Source: an uncultured Bacteroidota bacterium
GTDB taxonomy: Bacteria; Bacteroidota; Bacteroidia; Bacteroidales; FEN-979
DNA: 43,893 bases
Assembly (NCBI GenBank): GCA_937900965.1
Contig: CALCGJ010000289.1
Coordinates: forward strand, 1 to 43,893
Reading direction: 5' to 3'
The number at the start of each line of letters is the position of its first letter. The stretch's first letter is position 1. Position numbers and translations under genes: made by a program. The notes beneath the pieces are model-generated. The model ran no database searches. It was not told the DNA's origin and saw only the letters and a program-made list of their open reading frames with translations. Positions 1 through 12,413 of the stretch are shown here, one piece after another.

Positions 1-608
1 TGTTTGATCAATGGTTTCAGCAGGTCAAAGGGAATGTTGTATTGAAGCAGCAGCTCCTCAGAAATGGTATAGAGGTAGTTGGTGAAATTTCCTGCAAATA
101 CGGCAGTCAGGTGAAGAATCTCCCGTTGCCCCGAGCTGATGACATTGACATTTGAACTTAACTTTTCAGCCATTCCTACCAGTGTGCGTTCAACATCAGG
201 ATGATTGGCTTCCACACAAACCGGTATGCTGTCGAAAGAGATTCGTTTCCCTTTCCGAAATGTTTGCAGTGGGTAGAGGACCCCGGTTTTCTCCGAAGTA
301 TGCTGCAGGGCCTCCATTCCAACAGATCCGGAAGTATGGACTACAATCCCTTTTCGAACCCTCAGGCGGAAGGCTATCTCAGGAATAGCTGTATCGCTGA
401 GAGCCAGAATATAGAGATCGGCATCCGGTTGAATCTGATTCAATGATGAGGTATAGCTTGCACCTACCAGGCGGGCAAGTTGCTTGCCCTCCTCTTCTGT
501 TCTGTTGAAGATTTGAACCACAGAGAATCCTTTTCTGACAAGGGCTTTAGATAGGTGCGTTGCCACATTTCCAGCTCCAAAAAGGACGATATGTTTAATT
601 TGGTCCAT
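1..608 (-). CDS. Rossmann-like / DUF2520 domain-containing protein (3' end cut by window edge)
   Basis: Manual reverse-strand translation from ATG at 608: MDQIKHIVLFGAGNVATHLSKALVRKGFSVVQIFNRTEEEGKQLARLVGASYTS...; GAGNVA nucleotide-binding motif, open to the window edge. Confidence 0.8.
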   Translation of the reverse strand, partial: MDQIKHIVLFGAGNVATHLSKALVRKGFSVVQIFNRTEEEGKQLARLVGASYTSSLNQIQPDADLYILALSDTAIPEIAFRLRVRKGIVVHTSGSVGMEALQHTSEKTGVLYPLQTFRKGKRISFDSIPVCVEANHPDVERTLVGMAEKLSSNVNVISSGQREILHLTAVFAGNFTNYLYTISEELLLQYNIPFDLLKPLIK

Positions 609-687
609 ATAGTATAGCAGAACGAAAGTATAAAAAAAAGTGATGAGATCCGATCAAACAATAAAAAGCAGGGACAGATAAAACTAA

Positions 688-718
688 TGTAGGGGCGACC
701 TGGCAGGTCGCCCCTACA
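688..718. repeat. 31-bp GC-rich palindrome TGTAGGGGCGACCTGGCAGGTCGCCCCTACA, possible terminator of the rpoC/DUF3467 operon
   Basis: Arms 689-702 and 704-717 are perfect reverse complements; lies just 3' of the DUF3467 gene. Confidence 0.85.
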
Positions 719-748
719 ACAAAACATTATTATTCGGATAAAAATATG

Positions 749-1060
749 TCAGGCCTGCGCAGTAGGAGTGCCAATATTATAAGGCATCTCTCCACCAACG
801 TCCTTGATCTCCCCATGGATTGCCTCAAACTTGCTGATGTTATCTTTGAGCGCTTTATAAAGGCGCTTTGCATGTTGCGGCGTTAAGATAATTCTCGATT
901 TAACTTTTGCTTTCGGAATACCTGGCATCATCTTCACAAAATCCACGATAAACTCTGAGGGAGAGTGAGTGATTATGGCCAGGTTCGAATAGATACCTTC
1001 GCCAACCTCATCTGTGAGCTCAATGTTGAGCTGTTGTTGCGGGTTTGTTTTCTCTTGCAT
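749..1060 (-). CDS. DUF3467 domain-containing protein
   Basis: 103 aa; EGIYSNLAIITHSPSEFIVDFVKMMPG...ILTPQHAKRLYKAL pattern; 11 nt downstream of rpoC. Confidence 0.85.
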   Translation of the reverse strand: MQEKTNPQQQLNIELTDEVGEGIYSNLAIITHSPSEFIVDFVKMMPGIPKAKVKSRIILTPQHAKRLYKALKDNISKFEAIHGEIKDVGGEMPYNIGTPTAQA

Positions 1061-1071
1061 CTTGTTTATTT

Positions 1072-4000
1072 TTAATCTTCTTCTTTGGAAGCCAATAGGT
1101 TTTCATACTCCTCCTTACTACCAACTATCATTTCCTCATAATCAGGCAGCCCGGTACCTGCAGGAATTAAATGACCAACGATCACATTTTCCTTCAATCC
1201 GGCCAATCCATCCTGACGGGCATTAATGGCAGCCTGAGTCAGTACTTTGGTAGTTTCCTGGAAGGAGGCTGCCGAGATCCAACTCTTTGTCTGGAGAGAT
1301 GCACGTGTGATTCCCTGCAATACCTGACGGGCTGTTGCGGGCTTGGCATCACGGGCATCCACTAACTTCATGTCCTTCCGTTTCAAATGCGAAATTTCGT
1401 CCCTGAGTTTTCTGGCACTAATAATCTGGCCGGGCTTAAATGTTTGTGAATCGCCCGGATCCTCTACCACCTTCTTCCCATAGATCCAGTCGTTTTCATC
1501 CTGAAAGTCAATCTTGTTGACAAGTTCGCCTTCAAGGAAGCGGCTATCTCCAGGATCTTCCACATCCACTTTCCGCATCATCTGACGAACAATTGTCTCA
1601 AAATGCTTGTCGTTGATTTTCACTCCCTGTAAACGATATACCTCCTGGATCTCGTTCACGATATATTCCTGAACCTTCATCGGACCCTTGATAGCCAGAA
1701 TGTCACTGGGTGTCATAGCGCCATCAGAAAGTGGCGTTCCTGCTTTCACGTAGTCGTTCTCCTGTGCGAGAATCTGCTTTGAAGTAGGTACCAGGTAGCG
1801 TTTTTCCTCGCCGGTTTTCGAAGTGATGATCACTTCGCGGTTACCTCTCTTCAGTTTCTTGGCAAAAGAGACAACACCATCGATCTCGGAAACGATTGCC
1901 GGATCTGAAGGGTTCCTTGCTTCGAAGAGCTCAGTAACACGCGGAAGACCACCGGTGATGTCACCAGCCTTTCCAACAGCTCTCGGAATCTTAACAAGTG
2001 TAGTACCGCCTTTGATCTTTGCATTGTTTTCCACCATGATATGTGAGCCCACGGGAAGGTCATATATTTTGAGGATCTCTCCTTTGGCATCGACGATATT
2101 GATAGCCGGATTTTTGGCTTTCTGACGTGATTCGATGATAACCTTCTCGTTAAATCCAGTCTGATCGTCAGATTCAACCCGGTAAGTCACCCCTTCAAGG
2201 ATACTCTCAAAGCTCACTTTCCCTGCTACTTCCGAAAGGATCAATGCGTTGTATGGATCCCAGTCACTAATCAGGGCACCCTTCTCCAGGTCAGCGCCAT
2301 TCTTATAATAGAGTCGAGCTCCATATGGAATGTGTGAAGAGGTCAGTGCTATCCGTGTGGTTTTATCCACGATTCTCATTTCTGCTGCCCGACCAATCAC
2401 AATCTCATAAGGGTCACCCGTCTCCGGAGTAAACGGTAGAGATCTGAGTTCCTCAATCTCGAGCAAACCGTTGTATTTAGCCTGAATCCGCGAAGCGCTG
2501 GTTATGTTTACTCCAGCCACACCCCCTACGTGGAACGTACGCAGGGTGAGCTGTGTTCCGGGCTCTCCAATCGATTGTGCGGCGATTACTCCAACAGCTT
2601 CTCCTTTTTCGACCAAACGACCAGTTGCCAGGTTTCGTCCATAACATCTTGTACAAACGCCCTTTTTTGATTCACATGTCAATACAGAGCGGATCTCAAC
2701 ACCTTCAATCGGGGAGTTCTCAATAACCATCGCCACCTCTTCGGTAATCTCCTCTCCCGCACCGATGATCAGATCACCTAACTGGGGATGATATATATCA
2801 TGCAGGGTCACACGTCCAAGGATCCGGTCGTACAAAGTTTCAACAACCTCTTCCTGCTTCTTAAGTATCGAGATGGTTAAACCTCTTAGAGTACCGCAGT
2901 CTTCTTCAGAAATAATCACATCCTGGGCAACATCCACCAAACGACGGGTCAGATATCCGGCATCAGCCGTTTTCAGCGCGGTATCGGCCAAACCTTTACG
3001 CGCACCGTGAGTAGAAATAAAGTACTCAAGTACGGAAAGGCCTTCCTTAAAGTTGGAGAGGATCGGGTTTTCAATAATCTCACCGCCACCAGCGCCGGAT
3101 TTTTGAGGTTTGGCCATCAGACCACGCATTCCGCATAACTGACGAATCTGCTCTTTGGAACCACGGGCCCCCGAATCGAGCATCATGTATACCGGATTCA
3201 TGCCCTGTTTGTCATTCGATAGCTGGTTCATCAGGGTAATGGTCAGCTTGGAGTTTGTATGTGTCCAGATGTCGATAATCTGGTTATAACGTTCGTTGTT
3301 AGTGATAAATCCCATGTTGTAGTTTCCTACCACCTCATCTACTTCGGTCATGGCGTCCTCGATCAGACTCTCCTTGATCTCGGGGACAATAACATCATCA
3401 AGGTTAAACGAGAGTCCCCCCCTGAATGCCATGGTAAATCCAAGATCTTTGATATCGTCAAGGAACTGGGCTGTGTTAGCTGTTCCCGTTTTTTTAAGGA
3501 TTGATCCAATGATGTCGCGAAGCGCTTTCTTCGTCAGGAGCTGGTTGATATACCCGTACTCTTTAGGTACAACCTGGTTAAAGATCACCCTCCCAACGGT
3601 CGTCTCAATGATTTTTATCACAGGCTTGCCATCCTCAACAGTGTTGATCCTTACATTGACAACAGCATGGAGGTCAGCACGTTTTTCATTATGGGCAATG
3701 ATTACCTCTGCAGGGGAGTAGAAAGTCATCCCCTCTCCGGGAACCGGCTCATCCTTCGTGCTGACACGTGCTTTGGTCATGTAATACAGACCCAGGACCA
3801 TATCCTGTGAAGGCACCGAAATCGGAGCTCCGTTAGCTGGATTGAGGATATTGTGTGATGCAAGCATCAGCAACTGAGCCTCCAGAATAGCCGCATGTCC
3901 CAGTGGAACATGTACCGCCATCTGGTCACCATCGAAGTCGGCATTAAAAGCTGTACAAACAAGAGGGTGAAGCTGGATGGCTTTTCCCTCTATCAGTTTG

Positions 4001-5358
4001 GGCTGGAAGGATTGAATCCCAAGCCTGTGAAGTGTGGGAGCCCTGTTCAGTAATACCGGATGTCCTTTCAGGATGTTCTCCAGTATATCCCATACAACCG
4101 GATCTTTCCGGTCGACAATCTTCTTGGCAGATTTCACAGTTTTAACAATCCCTCGCTCCAGCATCTTCCTGATAATGAAAGGCTTGAAAAGCTCCGAAGC
4201 CATATCTTTAGGGATTCCGCACTCGTTCAGTTTCAGCTCTGGTCCAACCACAATGACCGAACGGCCTGAGTAGTCAACACGTTTCCCGAGCAAGTTCTGA
4301 CGAAACCGTCCCTGTTTCCCTTTCAAACTATCACTGAGGGATTTGAGGGCCCTGTTCGATTCAGTTTTTACAGCACTTGCTTTACGGGAATTATCCAGCA
4401 ATGAATCGACTGCTTCCTGCAACATTCGTTTTTCGTTGCGAAGAATCACATCCGGAGCTTTGATCTCTATTAACCTTTTCAGACGGTTGTTACGAATAAT
4501 CACCCGGCGGTAGAGATCGTTCAGGTCAGAAGTGGCAAATCGCCCGCCGTCAAGTGGGACTAAAGGCCGAAGCTCGGGTGGTATAACAGGGACCACCTTC
4601 ACAATCATCCATTCCGGACGATTTTCCAACCTTTTCTGAGCATCCCGAAAAGCCTCAAATACCTGGAGCCGTTTTAAAGCTTCAGCTTTACGCTGTTGTG
4701 AAGTTTCAGTATTGGCTTTGTGCCTCAAATCAAATGATTCTTTGTCAAGATCAAGCCTTGCCAGCAAATCACAAAGCGCTTCTGCTCCCATTTTGGCAAT
4801 GAATTTATTGGGATCAGCGTCATCCAGGTGCTGGTTTTCCTGAGGGATCCTTTCGAGGATGTCAAAATATTCTTCCTCTGAAAGAAAATCGAGGTAGTTG
4901 ATGCTCTCCTCCTTTAGGATACCCGGGTTGATGACCACATATTTTTCATAATAGATGATCGTCTCCAATTTTTTGGTGGGTAATCCCAGCAGGGAGCCTA
5001 TCTTATTTGGTAGTGACCGGAAAAACCAGATGTGGGCAACTGGTACCACTAACTGAATATGGCCCATCCGTTCGCGTCGAACCTTCTTCTCCGTAACTTC
5101 TACACCGCAACGATCGCAAACTATTCCTTTATATCTGATTCTCTTATATTTACCGCAATGACACTCCCAATCTTTGACCGGTCCGAAGATCCGTTCGCAA
5201 AATAAACCATCACGTTCGGGTTTATATGTCCGGTAGTTGATGGTTTCGGGTTTCAGTACTTCACCGCTTGACAGCTCCAGGATCTTCTCGGGAGATGCAA
5301 GGCTGACAGTAATACTTGAGAAACCGCTGGTGACTGGTCCGTCTTTTCTATAAGCCAT
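1072..5358 (-). CDS. rpoC: DNA-directed RNA polymerase subunit beta'
   Basis: 1428 aa; [15 protein letters not shown] catalytic motif, zinc-binding [24 protein letters not shown]. Confidence 0.99.
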   Translation of the reverse strand: MAYRKDGPVTSGFSSITVSLASPEKILELSSGEVLKPETINYRTYKPERDGLFCERIFGPVKDWECHCGKYKRIRYKGIVCDRCGVEVTEKKVRRERMGHIQLVVPVAHIWFFRSLPNKIGSLLGLPTKKLETIIYYEKYVVINPGILKEESINYLDFLSEEEYFDILERIPQENQHLDDADPNKFIAKMGAEALCDLLARLDLDKESFDLRHKANTETSQQRKAEALKRLQVFEAFRDAQKRLENRPEWMIVKVVPVIPPELRPLVPLDGGRFATSDLNDLYRRVIIRNNRLKRLIEIKAPDVILRNEKRMLQEAVDSLLDNSRKASAVKTESNRALKSLSDSLKGKQGRFRQNLLGKRVDYSGRSVIVVGPELKLNECGIPKDMASELFKPFIIRKMLERGIVKTVKSAKKIVDRKDPVVWDILENILKGHPVLLNRAPTLHRLGIQSFQPKLIEGKAIQLHPLVCTAFNADFDGDQMAVHVPLGHAAILEAQLLMLASHNILNPANGAPISVPSQDMVLGLYYMTKARVSTKDEPVPGEGMTFYSPAEVIIAHNEKRADLHAVVNVRINTVEDGKPVIKIIETTVGRVIFNQVVPKEYGYINQLLTKKALRDIIGSILKKTGTANTAQFLDDIKDLGFTMAFRGGLSFNLDDVIVPEIKESLIEDAMTEVDEVVGNYNMGFITNNERYNQIIDIWTHTNSKLTITLMNQLSNDKQGMNPVYMMLDSGARGSKEQIRQLCGMRGLMAKPQKSGAGGGEIIENPILSNFKEGLSVLEYFISTHGARKGLADTALKTADAGYLTRRLVDVAQDVIISEEDCGTLRGLTISILKKQEEVVETLYDRILGRVTLHDIYHPQLGDLIIGAGEEITEEVAMVIENSPIEGVEIRSVLTCESKKGVCTRCYGRNLATGRLVEKGEAVGVIAAQSIGEPGTQLTLRTFHVGGVAGVNITSASRIQAKYNGLLEIEELRSLPFTPETGDPYEIVIGRAAEMRIVDKTTRIALTSSHIPYGARLYYKNGADLEKGALISDWDPYNALILSEVAGKVSFESILEGVTYRVESDDQTGFNEKVIIESRQKAKNPAINIVDAKGEILKIYDLPVGSHIMVENNAKIKGGTTLVKIPRAVGKAGDITGGLPRVTELFEARNPSDPAIVSEIDGVVSFAKKLKRGNREVIITSKTGEEKRYLVPTSKQILAQENDYVKAGTPLSDGAMTPSDILAIKGPMKVQEYIVNEIQEVYRLQGVKINDKHFETIVRQMMRKVDVEDPGDSRFLEGELVNKIDFQDENDWIYGKKVVEDPGDSQTFKPGQIISARKLRDEISHLKRKDMKLVDARDAKPATARQVLQGITRASLQTKSWISAASFQETTKVLTQAAINARQDGLAGLKENVIVGHLIPAGTGLPDYEEMIVGSKEEYENLLASKEED

Positions 5359-5407
5359 ATGGTTGTTGATTGACGATTTTAAAACTAAATGTTAACTTAC
5401 TGATCCG

Positions 5408-8400
5408 TTAATCGAAGGTGACATTGAGCCCAAGTCCCCGTAACTCATGAATCAGTACATTGAAGGATTCAGGGATTCCCGATACCGGCATATTATCCCC
5501 TTTCACGATCGCTTCATAAGCCTTTGCACGACCAATGACATCATCTGATTTGACTGTTTGGATCTCAAGAAGAATATTGGCAGCGCCAAAAGCCTCTAAT
5601 GCCCAAACTTCCATCTCCCCAAAACGCTGGCCTCCAAACTGGGCTTTTCCACCAAGAGGTTGCTGCGTAATGAGTGAGTAAGGCCCGATAGAACGGGCAT
5701 GCATCTTGTCATCCACCATGTGGTGTAGCTTCATGATATAAATATAACCTACAGTGGTTGGCTGATCAAAGCGGTCACCGCTGAGACCGTCATAGAGATA
5801 TACTTTCCCGTTTTCGGGAAGATTTGCCTGACGCAGGTATGCATTGATCTGGTCCTGTGTTGCACCGTTGAAGATTGGTGAGGTGAACCGCATATCGAGC
5901 TTCTTGCCGGCCCATCCAAGGATGGTTTCATAAATCTGTCCCAGGTTCATCCGGGAGGGTACTCCCAGCGGGTTAAGAACAATATCGACCGGTGTTCCAT
6001 CTTCCAGGAAAGGCATATCTTCTTCTCTAACGATCCTGGCCACAATCCCTTTGTTTCCATGACGACCAGCCATCTTATCCCCGACTTTCAGCTTCCTCTT
6101 CTTGGCAATATATACTTTTGCCATCTGCACAATCCCGGCTGGCAGGTCATCGCCCACCATAGAAGTAAATTTAATCCGATTGTATTGTCCCAGCAACTCT
6201 TTATGCTTGATAATGAAGTTGTTGATCAATACCTTGATCATCTCGTTCCTCTCCTTGTCGGTGGTCCATTTATTCGGATTTACAGTATTGAAATCGATGT
6301 CAGTAAGGACTTTGAGAGTGAATTTGGTACCTTTGGATACGATTTCTGTTTTGAAGTTGTTGTAAACTCCCTGAGATATCTTCCCATTAACCATCACTCC
6401 GAGCTTTTCTACAAGGATGGTCTTCAACTTGAACTCCTCCTTGTGAAACTCTTCATCGATTTTCTTCAGATCATCCTTCTCTTTTACTTTGGCTTTCCTG
6501 TCCTTTATAATTCTGGAGAAAAGTTTTTTCTGAATAACAACACCCTTCATAGAGGGAGGTGCCTTCAGTGATGCGTCCTTCACATCACCGGCTTTATCGC
6601 CGAAAATAGCCCGAAGCAGTTTCTCTTCAGGGGTAGGATCGCTCTCACCTTTCGGCGTGATCTTCCCGATAAGGATATCTCCTTCATTTACTTCAGCTCC
6701 AATCCTGATCAACCCGTTCTCGTCCAGATCTTTTGTAGCTTCAGCGCTAACATTAGGAATATCGTTGGTAAGTTCTTCTACACCTCGTTTCGTGTCACGA
6801 ACTTCCAGAGTAAACTCTTCAATATGGATAGAGGTAAAAATGTCCTCTTTCACCACCTTTTCGGAGATCACAATAGCATCCTCAAAATTGTATCCTTTCC
6901 AGGGCATGAAGGCAACCATAAGATTACGGCCAAGAGCCAATTCTCCATCCTGGGTAGCATATCCTTCGCAAAGAACCTTACCCTTTGTTACTTTATCTCC
7001 CTGCCTTACGATTGGTCTAAGGTTGATGCATGTATTCTGGTTGGTTCTGGCAAATTTGGTGAGCTGGTAACGTTTATAATCGTCATCAAAACTGACCATC
7101 CGCTCCTTCTCATCACGGTTGTATTTAATTACAATCTCGTTGGCATCAACACTTTCAACCACACCATCACCTTCGGCGTTTATCAGAACGCGTGAGTCGG
7201 TAGCTACCATTCCTTCGATCCCGGTACCCACAATGGCTGCTTCCGGATTCAGTAGTGGAACGGCCTGGCGCATCATGTTGGAACCCATAAGGGCACGGTT
7301 TGCATCATCGTGCTCCAGGAATGGAATCAGCGAAGCAGCGATAGAAGCAATCTGGTTCGGCGCAACATCGATAAGGTCAACCTTTGTCCTGTCAATAATA
7401 GGATAATCAGCCAGGTATCGCACCTTTACCCGTTCTTCAACTAAAATACCATCCTCGCCGATAGGTGTGCTTGCCTGAGCAATAATCTTATTTTCTTCCT
7501 CTTCCGCAGTCAGGTAGAGAGGATCTTCATTAAATGAAACCTTTCCTTCTATGACTTTTCTATAAGGAGTTTCAATGAAACCAAGCCGGTCGATCTTAGC
7601 ATAAACACACAAAGATGAGATAAGACCGATGTTCGGACCTTCCGGGGTTTCGATCGTACAGAGGCGTCCATAGTGTGTATAGTGCACGTCGCGAACCTCA
7701 AACCCTGCACGTTCACGCGAGAGACCTCCGGGCCCAAGCGCTGAGATACGGCGTTTATGTGTTAACTCGGCAAGAGGGTTTGTTTGATCCATGAACTGCG
7801 ACAGCTGGTTGGTCCCAAAGAAAGTATTGATCACGGAAGAGAGTGTCTTCGCATTGATCAGGTCCGTTGGAGTAAAAACCTCGTTATCGCGGACATTCAT
7901 CCGTTCCCGGATTGTCCTGGCCATCCTCGACAAACCAACACCAAATTGGTTGAACAACTGTTCACCAACCGTACGTACACGGCGATTGCTGAGGTGGTCG
8001 ATATCGTCGATCTCGGCTTTTGAGTTCACCAGCTCAATCAGGTACTTGATAATTGAGATGATATCTTCCTTAGTCAAGACCTTCGTCTCCATCGGAGTAT
8101 TCATATTCAGTTTCCGATTGATCCGGTACCGACCTACATCTCCCAGGTCATAGCGTTTATCAGAGAAAAAGAGTTTATCAATAATCCCTCTGGCTGTCTC
8201 TTCATCCGGTGGCTCCGCGTTACGCAGCTGACGATAAATGAACTCAACAGCCTCTTTTTCAGAATTTGCCGGGTCTTTCTGGAGAGTATTGAAGATAATG
8301 GAGTAGTCGTTAATAAGAGAATCTTTGGTATGGATCAGGATCGTTTTAATGCCTGCATCCACAATTATATCTATATGTTCATTCTCCAGGATTGTCTCGC

Positions 8401-9214
8401 GCTCGATAATTACTTCGGTTCGCTCAATTGAAACAACTTCACCGGTATCTTCATCAACAAAGTCTTCAATCCATGTTCTAACAACCCGGGCAGCCAGTTT
8501 GGAGCCCACCAATTTTTTAAGGGCAGCTTTGCTCACCTTTACTTCATGTGCAAGGTTGAAAATTTCCAGGATATCTTTATCTGTTTCGAATCCAATAGCA
8601 CGTAATAATGTAGTAACCGGCAACTTCTTTTTCCGGTCGATGTAAGCATACATTACATTATTGATATCTGTGGTGAACTCGATCCAGGAGCCTTTGAACG
8701 GGATGATCCGGGCTGAGTAAAGCTGAACACCATTAGCATGGTAGCTGGTACTGAAAAAGACACCGGGTGAGCGGTGAAGCTGGGAGACTATCACCCGTTC
8801 GGCACCATTGACAACAAAGGTTCCTCTTGGGGTCATATAAGGAATCATCCCCAGGTATACATCCTGAATGATGGTCTCAAAATCTTCGTGCTCCGGATCG
8901 GTACAAAATAGTTTTAATTTGGCTTTCAGCGGAACGCTGTAAGTCAGCCCACGTTCAATGCACTCCTCAATGGAGTACCTGGGCGGATCGATGAAGTAGT
9001 CCTGAAACTCCAGGACAAAGTTATTTCGTGCATCCGAGATTGGGAAATTTTCTGAGAATACCTTGAAAAGACCTTCATTGATCCGGTTCTCAGGATTGGT
9101 TTCGAGTTGAAAGAAATCCTTAAAAGATTGTATCTGAACATCAAGAAAATCGGGGTATTCAGCCTGAATCTTAGCAGATGCAAAACTGATTTTTTGAATT
9201 TTGTTTAGAGCCAA
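5408..9214 (-). CDS. rpoB: DNA-directed RNA polymerase subunit beta
   Basis: 1268 aa; [51 protein letters not shown]; apparent TTG start. Confidence 0.99.
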   Translation of the reverse strand: MALNKIQKISFASAKIQAEYPDFLDVQIQSFKDFFQLETNPENRINEGLFKVFSENFPISDARNNFVLEFQDYFIDPPRYSIEECIERGLTYSVPLKAKLKLFCTDPEHEDFETIIQDVYLGMIPYMTPRGTFVVNGAERVIVSQLHRSPGVFFSTSYHANGVQLYSARIIPFKGSWIEFTTDINNVMYAYIDRKKKLPVTTLLRAIGFETDKDILEIFNLAHEVKVSKAALKKLVGSKLAARVVRTWIEDFVDEDTGEVVSIERTEVIIERETILENEHIDIIVDAGIKTILIHTKDSLINDYSIIFNTLQKDPANSEKEAVEFIYRQLRNAEPPDEETARGIIDKLFFSDKRYDLGDVGRYRINRKLNMNTPMETKVLTKEDIISIIKYLIELVNSKAEIDDIDHLSNRRVRTVGEQLFNQFGVGLSRMARTIRERMNVRDNEVFTPTDLINAKTLSSVINTFFGTNQLSQFMDQTNPLAELTHKRRISALGPGGLSRERAGFEVRDVHYTHYGRLCTIETPEGPNIGLISSLCVYAKIDRLGFIETPYRKVIEGKVSFNEDPLYLTAEEEENKIIAQASTPIGEDGILVEERVKVRYLADYPIIDRTKVDLIDVAPNQIASIAASLIPFLEHDDANRALMGSNMMRQAVPLLNPEAAIVGTGIEGMVATDSRVLINAEGDGVVESVDANEIVIKYNRDEKERMVSFDDDYKRYQLTKFARTNQNTCINLRPIVRQGDKVTKGKVLCEGYATQDGELALGRNLMVAFMPWKGYNFEDAIVISEKVVKEDIFTSIHIEEFTLEVRDTKRGVEELTNDIPNVSAEATKDLDENGLIRIGAEVNEGDILIGKITPKGESDPTPEEKLLRAIFGDKAGDVKDASLKAPPSMKGVVIQKKLFSRIIKDRKAKVKEKDDLKKIDEEFHKEEFKLKTILVEKLGVMVNGKISQGVYNNFKTEIVSKGTKFTLKVLTDIDFNTVNPNKWTTDKERNEMIKVLINNFIIKHKELLGQYNRIKFTSMVGDDLPAGIVQMAKVYIAKKRKLKVGDKMAGRHGNKGIVARIVREEDMPFLEDGTPVDIVLNPLGVPSRMNLGQIYETILGWAGKKLDMRFTSPIFNGATQDQINAYLRQANLPENGKVYLYDGLSGDRFDQPTTVGYIYIMKLHHMVDDKMHARSIGPYSLITQQPLGGKAQFGGQRFGEMEVWALEAFGAANILLEIQTVKSDDVIGRAKAYEAIVKGDNMPVSGIPESFNVLIHELRGLGLNVTFD

Positions 9215-9283
9215 GGTCTTTATGGTTTATGTCCCGGTTAAGAGGGACAGGTTAAGAAACTAATTTAACTTTCAATATAAACA

Positions 9284-9323
9284 AGTTATAGACCTCCCCC
9301 TTTTTCAGGGAAAGTCTATAACT
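9284..9323 (-). promoter_or_regulatory. Inverted repeat in the rplL-rpoB spacer (candidate attenuator or RNA-processing hairpin)
   Basis: AGTTATAGAC (9284-9293) and GTCTATAACT (9314-9323) are perfect reverse complements, with an inner TCCC/GGGA pairing. Confidence 0.65.
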
Positions 9324-9346
9324 AATTAGGAATGAGAAAGTATAGT

Positions 9347-9727
9347 CTACTTAATTTCAACCTCTGCACCTGCCTCTGTTAGTTGGTTCATCAATGCTTG
9401 TGCTTCATCTTTTGTAACACCTTCTTTGATTGCCTTGGGTGCAGCATCTACTAGTTCTTTCGATTCTTTGAGACCCAGACTGGTTAACTCTTTAACCAGT
9501 TTCACAACAGCCAGCTTGGCTTGTCCAGGGTGGATCAGTACCACGTCAAACGCGGTCTGCTCTTCTGCTTCAGCACCGCCTTCAGCAGCAGCACCAGGAG
9601 CAGCAATAGCTACAGCAGCTGCTGCAGGTTCGATACCATATTCATCTTTCAGGATCGCTGCCAGTTCATTGACCTCTTTAACGGTCAGGTTAACTAACTG
9701 TTCAGCAAAAGCTTTTAAGTCTGCCAT
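9347..9727 (-). CDS. rplL: 50S ribosomal protein L7/L12
   Basis: 126 aa; EKTAFDVVL-like [49 protein letters not shown]. Confidence 0.98.
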   Translation of the reverse strand: MADLKAFAEQLVNLTVKEVNELAAILKDEYGIEPAAAAVAIAAPGAAAEGGAEAEEQTAFDVVLIHPGQAKLAVVKLVKELTSLGLKESKELVDAAPKAIKEGVTKDEAQALMNQLTEAGAEVEIK

Positions 9728-9792
9728 TTCAATTGTTGTTTTGGTTTCCGGTCTTTCCGGACGGTTTATAATTCTTGTTGTTTACTCAATGA

Positions 9793-10314
9793 TTACTCGG
9801 GTCTTTCTGATAACGTTTTTACGATGCCCGAGAGATTAGTTCCACCTGATTGCAATGCCGATATGACTCTCTGAGCAGGAGATTGCAAAAGAGCAATCAG
9901 ATCTGCAATCAGTTCGTTCCTCGATTTGAAATTCACCAGGGTGTCTAGTTGATCGTCTCCTATATATATATTCTCCTCCACCCAGGCTCCTTTGAGCACG
10001 GGTTTGGGAGATTTCTTCCGGAACTCCTTGATCAGTTTAGCAGGGTCGTTGGGGACATCTGAAAACATGATCGAGGTAGAGCCGTTGAGAATACTGTAAA
10101 AAGGTTCAAAGTCCTTACCGCTTTTCTCCATTGCTTTCTTGAGGAGAGTATTCTTGATCATCTGCAGCTTGACATTGCGTTTGAAGCAAAGTCGCCGTAG
10201 ATTGCCAGAAGTCGCCACATTCAAATCGGAGATATCGGTAAGGTAAAATATATTGGCCTCATCAAGCTTCTCAACCATAGAATCGATTAACTGATTTTTT
10301 TCTTCTTTTTTCAT
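9793..10314 (-). CDS. rplJ: 50S ribosomal protein L10
   Basis: 173 aa, rplJ-rplL order, LRRLCFKRNVKLQMIKNTLLKKAME. Confidence 0.96.
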   Translation of the reverse strand: MKKEEKNQLIDSMVEKLDEANIFYLTDISDLNVATSGNLRRLCFKRNVKLQMIKNTLLKKAMEKSGKDFEPFYSILNGSTSIMFSDVPNDPAKLIKEFRKKSPKPVLKGAWVEENIYIGDDQLDTLVNFKSRNELIADLIALLQSPAQRVISALQSGGTNLSGIVKTLSERPE

Positions 10315-10340
10315 GATTGATAATTCAGTTTACTGAAATA

Positions 10341-11036
10341 TTAAGCCGTAACAGATTTGGGTTCCACCTGCACACCTGGACTCATTGTACTTGAGATATA
10401 AATACTTCTCACATAAGTCCCTTTTGCAGAAGCAGGCTTCAATTTGACTACGGTATTGATAAGCTCCTTGGCGTTCTCTTCAATTTTGCCTGGTTCAAAC
10501 GAAACCTTGGCAACTGAAGCATGGATGATGCCAAATTTGTCTACTTTAAAATCGATCTTCCCGGCTTTTACATCCTGGACAGCTTTTCCAACCTCCATTG
10601 TAACAGTTCCGGTTTTCGGGTTAGGCATCAGCCCGCGTGGACCCAGGATCTTTCCTAAGGCACCTACTTTGGCCATGACGCTGGGCATGGTAATGACTAC
10701 GTCAATATCAGTCCAACCACCCTTAATCTTAGTAACATATTCATCCAATCCCACAAAGTCAGCGCCAGCCGCCAGGGCCTCTTCTTCTTTGTCGGGAGTA
10801 CACAACACCAGCACCCGGATAGTTTTCCCGGTTCCGTGAGGAAGCGTCACGGTACCACGAACCATTTGGTTTGCCTTACGGGGATCTACGCCCAGGCGGA
10901 TGTCAATATCAATTGAGGAATCAAATTTCGTTGCGGTAATGTCTTTGACAATCCCTATTGCATCGTTCAGTGAGTAAATAGCTTCTTGGTCATATTTCTC
11001 AAAAGCCACTTTCCTCTTCTTTGTCAACTTGGTCAT
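10341..11036 (-). CDS. rplA: 50S ribosomal protein L1
   Basis: 231 aa; [19 protein letters not shown] signature. Confidence 0.98.
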   Translation of the reverse strand: MTKLTKKRKVAFEKYDQEAIYSLNDAIGIVKDITATKFDSSIDIDIRLGVDPRKANQMVRGTVTLPHGTGKTIRVLVLCTPDKEEEALAAGADFVGLDEYVTKIKGGWTDIDVVITMPSVMAKVGALGKILGPRGLMPNPKTGTVTMEVGKAVQDVKAGKIDFKVDKFGIIHASVAKVSFEPGKIEENAKELINTVVKLKPASAKGTYVRSIYISSTMSPGVQVEPKSVTA

Positions 11037-11071
11037 ATGCGTTTTATTGAATATTTTTTTTGCCCTGTGGA

Positions 11072-11512
11072 TTAATTAGTTGGAAATGTACCTGATACGG
11101 TGATGCCCATGCTACGTGCAGTTCCGGCCACCATCCTCATGGCTGATTCGACGGTAAAGGCATTGAGGTCAACCATCTTGTCTTCAGCGATCTGCTTTAC
11201 CTGGTTCCAGGAGACAGCTGCCACTTTGACACGGTTTGGTTCTGCCGAGCCTTTCTGCAATTTCACAACTTCCATGAGTTGAACCGCTACAGGGGGAGTT
11301 TTGATGATGAAATCAAACGACTTATCGCGGTATACAGTTATGATAACAGGAATGACTTTCCCTCCTTTGTCTTGAGTACGAGCGTTAAACTGCTTGCAGA
11401 ACTCCATGATATTCACACCCTTGGCTCCCAAAGCAGGGCCGACGGGTGGAGATGGATTAGCAGAACCACCCTTGATCTGCAACTTGATTAATCCAGAAAT
11501 TTCTTTTGCCAT
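11072..11512 (-). CDS. rplK: 50S ribosomal protein L11
   Basis: [43 protein letters not shown]; start placed at internal ATG 11512 instead of the longest ORF start. Confidence 0.97.
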   Translation of the reverse strand: MAKEISGLIKLQIKGGSANPSPPVGPALGAKGVNIMEFCKQFNARTQDKGGKVIPVIITVYRDKSFDFIIKTPPVAVQLMEVVKLQKGSAEPNRVKVAAVSWNQVKQIAEDKMVDLNAFTVESAMRMVAGTARSMGITVSGTFPTN

Positions 11513-11532
11513 TTGTCTTTTGTTATTGGTGA

Positions 11533-11552
11533 GTCGCAGCATGCTGCGACTT
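11533..11552. repeat. Perfect 20-bp palindrome AGTCGCAGCATGCTGCGACT in the nusG-rplK spacer
   Basis: Exact self-complement read directly. Confidence 0.85.
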
Positions 11553-11591
11553 TACTATTCCTATCCTGAGTTGTGTTGAATCACGCCTCTT

Positions 11592-12134
11592 CTACTCTTT
11601 CTGAACCTGCATGAAGCCAAGTTCGAGAGGGGTTTTCCGTCCGAATATCTTGACCATCACTTTCAACTTTTTCTTCTCTTCGTTGATCTCTTCAATCACA
11701 CCGCTGAAGCTGTTGAAAGGACCGTCGACAACAGTGACAGTCTCGCCAACGATATAGGGAATGTTGACCTCTTCACCCTGCTCTGACAACTCATCAAATT
11801 TCCCTAACAATCGTTTTACCTCAGAAGGTCGTAACGGATGAGCGGCCCCTTTCGCACCAAGAAACCCCAGAACTCCGGGAACGTTTCGTATGATATGCGG
11901 AACTTCACCGACCAGAATGGCTTCGATGAGCACATACCCGGGATAATAGTTCCGTTCTTTACTCACTTTCTTCCCGTTACGGATCATGTAAACTTTTTCA
12001 GTGGGAATCAGAATCTGGGTAATGTAATCCTGAAGGTTGTGATTGGCAATCTCGGTTTCGAGATAATGCTTCACCTTCTTTTCATTCCCACTAATGGCTC
12101 TGACAACGTACCACTTTTTATCCTGTTCAATCAT
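11592..12134 (-). CDS. nusG: Transcription termination/antitermination protein NusG
   Basis: [19 protein letters not shown] ... [10 protein letters not shown] ... [35 protein letters not shown]. Confidence 0.97.
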   Translation of the reverse strand: MIEQDKKWYVVRAISGNEKKVKHYLETEIANHNLQDYITQILIPTEKVYMIRNGKKVSKERNYYPGYVLIEAILVGEVPHIIRNVPGVLGFLGAKGAAHPLRPSEVKRLLGKFDELSEQGEEVNIPYIVGETVTVVDGPFNSFSGVIEEINEEKKKLKVMVKIFGRKTPLELGFMQVQKE

Positions 12135-12200
12135 GCCTTCGGTGCAATTGTATCAACGTGTAGAATCCTGTAAAATCTTAGATAAATCTTCCTAGGATGG

Positions 12201-12398
12201 CTAGAAAAGCTTATAAAACTGTGTTAAAATGTTTCGGAAGACTTCGTCCATCGCAAATACAACCAGGGCAATAATGAGAGATGCCACAGATACTACGATT
12301 GCGCTGCTCTGCAACTCTGACCATGTTGGCCAGGAAGCTTTATGGACCAGCTCATCATAGGCCTCTTTAATATAGGTAACCACTTTAAACTTAGCCAT
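12201..12398 (-). CDS. secE: Preprotein translocase subunit SecE
   Basis: 65 aa, single TM, ELVHKASWPTWSELQSSAIVV; between nusG and tRNA-Trp/tuf. Confidence 0.95.
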   Translation of the reverse strand: MAKFKVVTYIKEAYDELVHKASWPTWSELQSSAIVVSVASLIIALVVFAMDEVFRNILTQFYKLF

Positions 12399-12413
12399 TT
12401 ATCTAAATATTTG

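Noticed and set aside
1171-9183. Many ORFs of 60-170 aa antisense or out of frame within rpoC and rpoB
   Set aside because: No recognisable domains; they lie opposite strongly conserved coding sequence and are expected chance ORFs.
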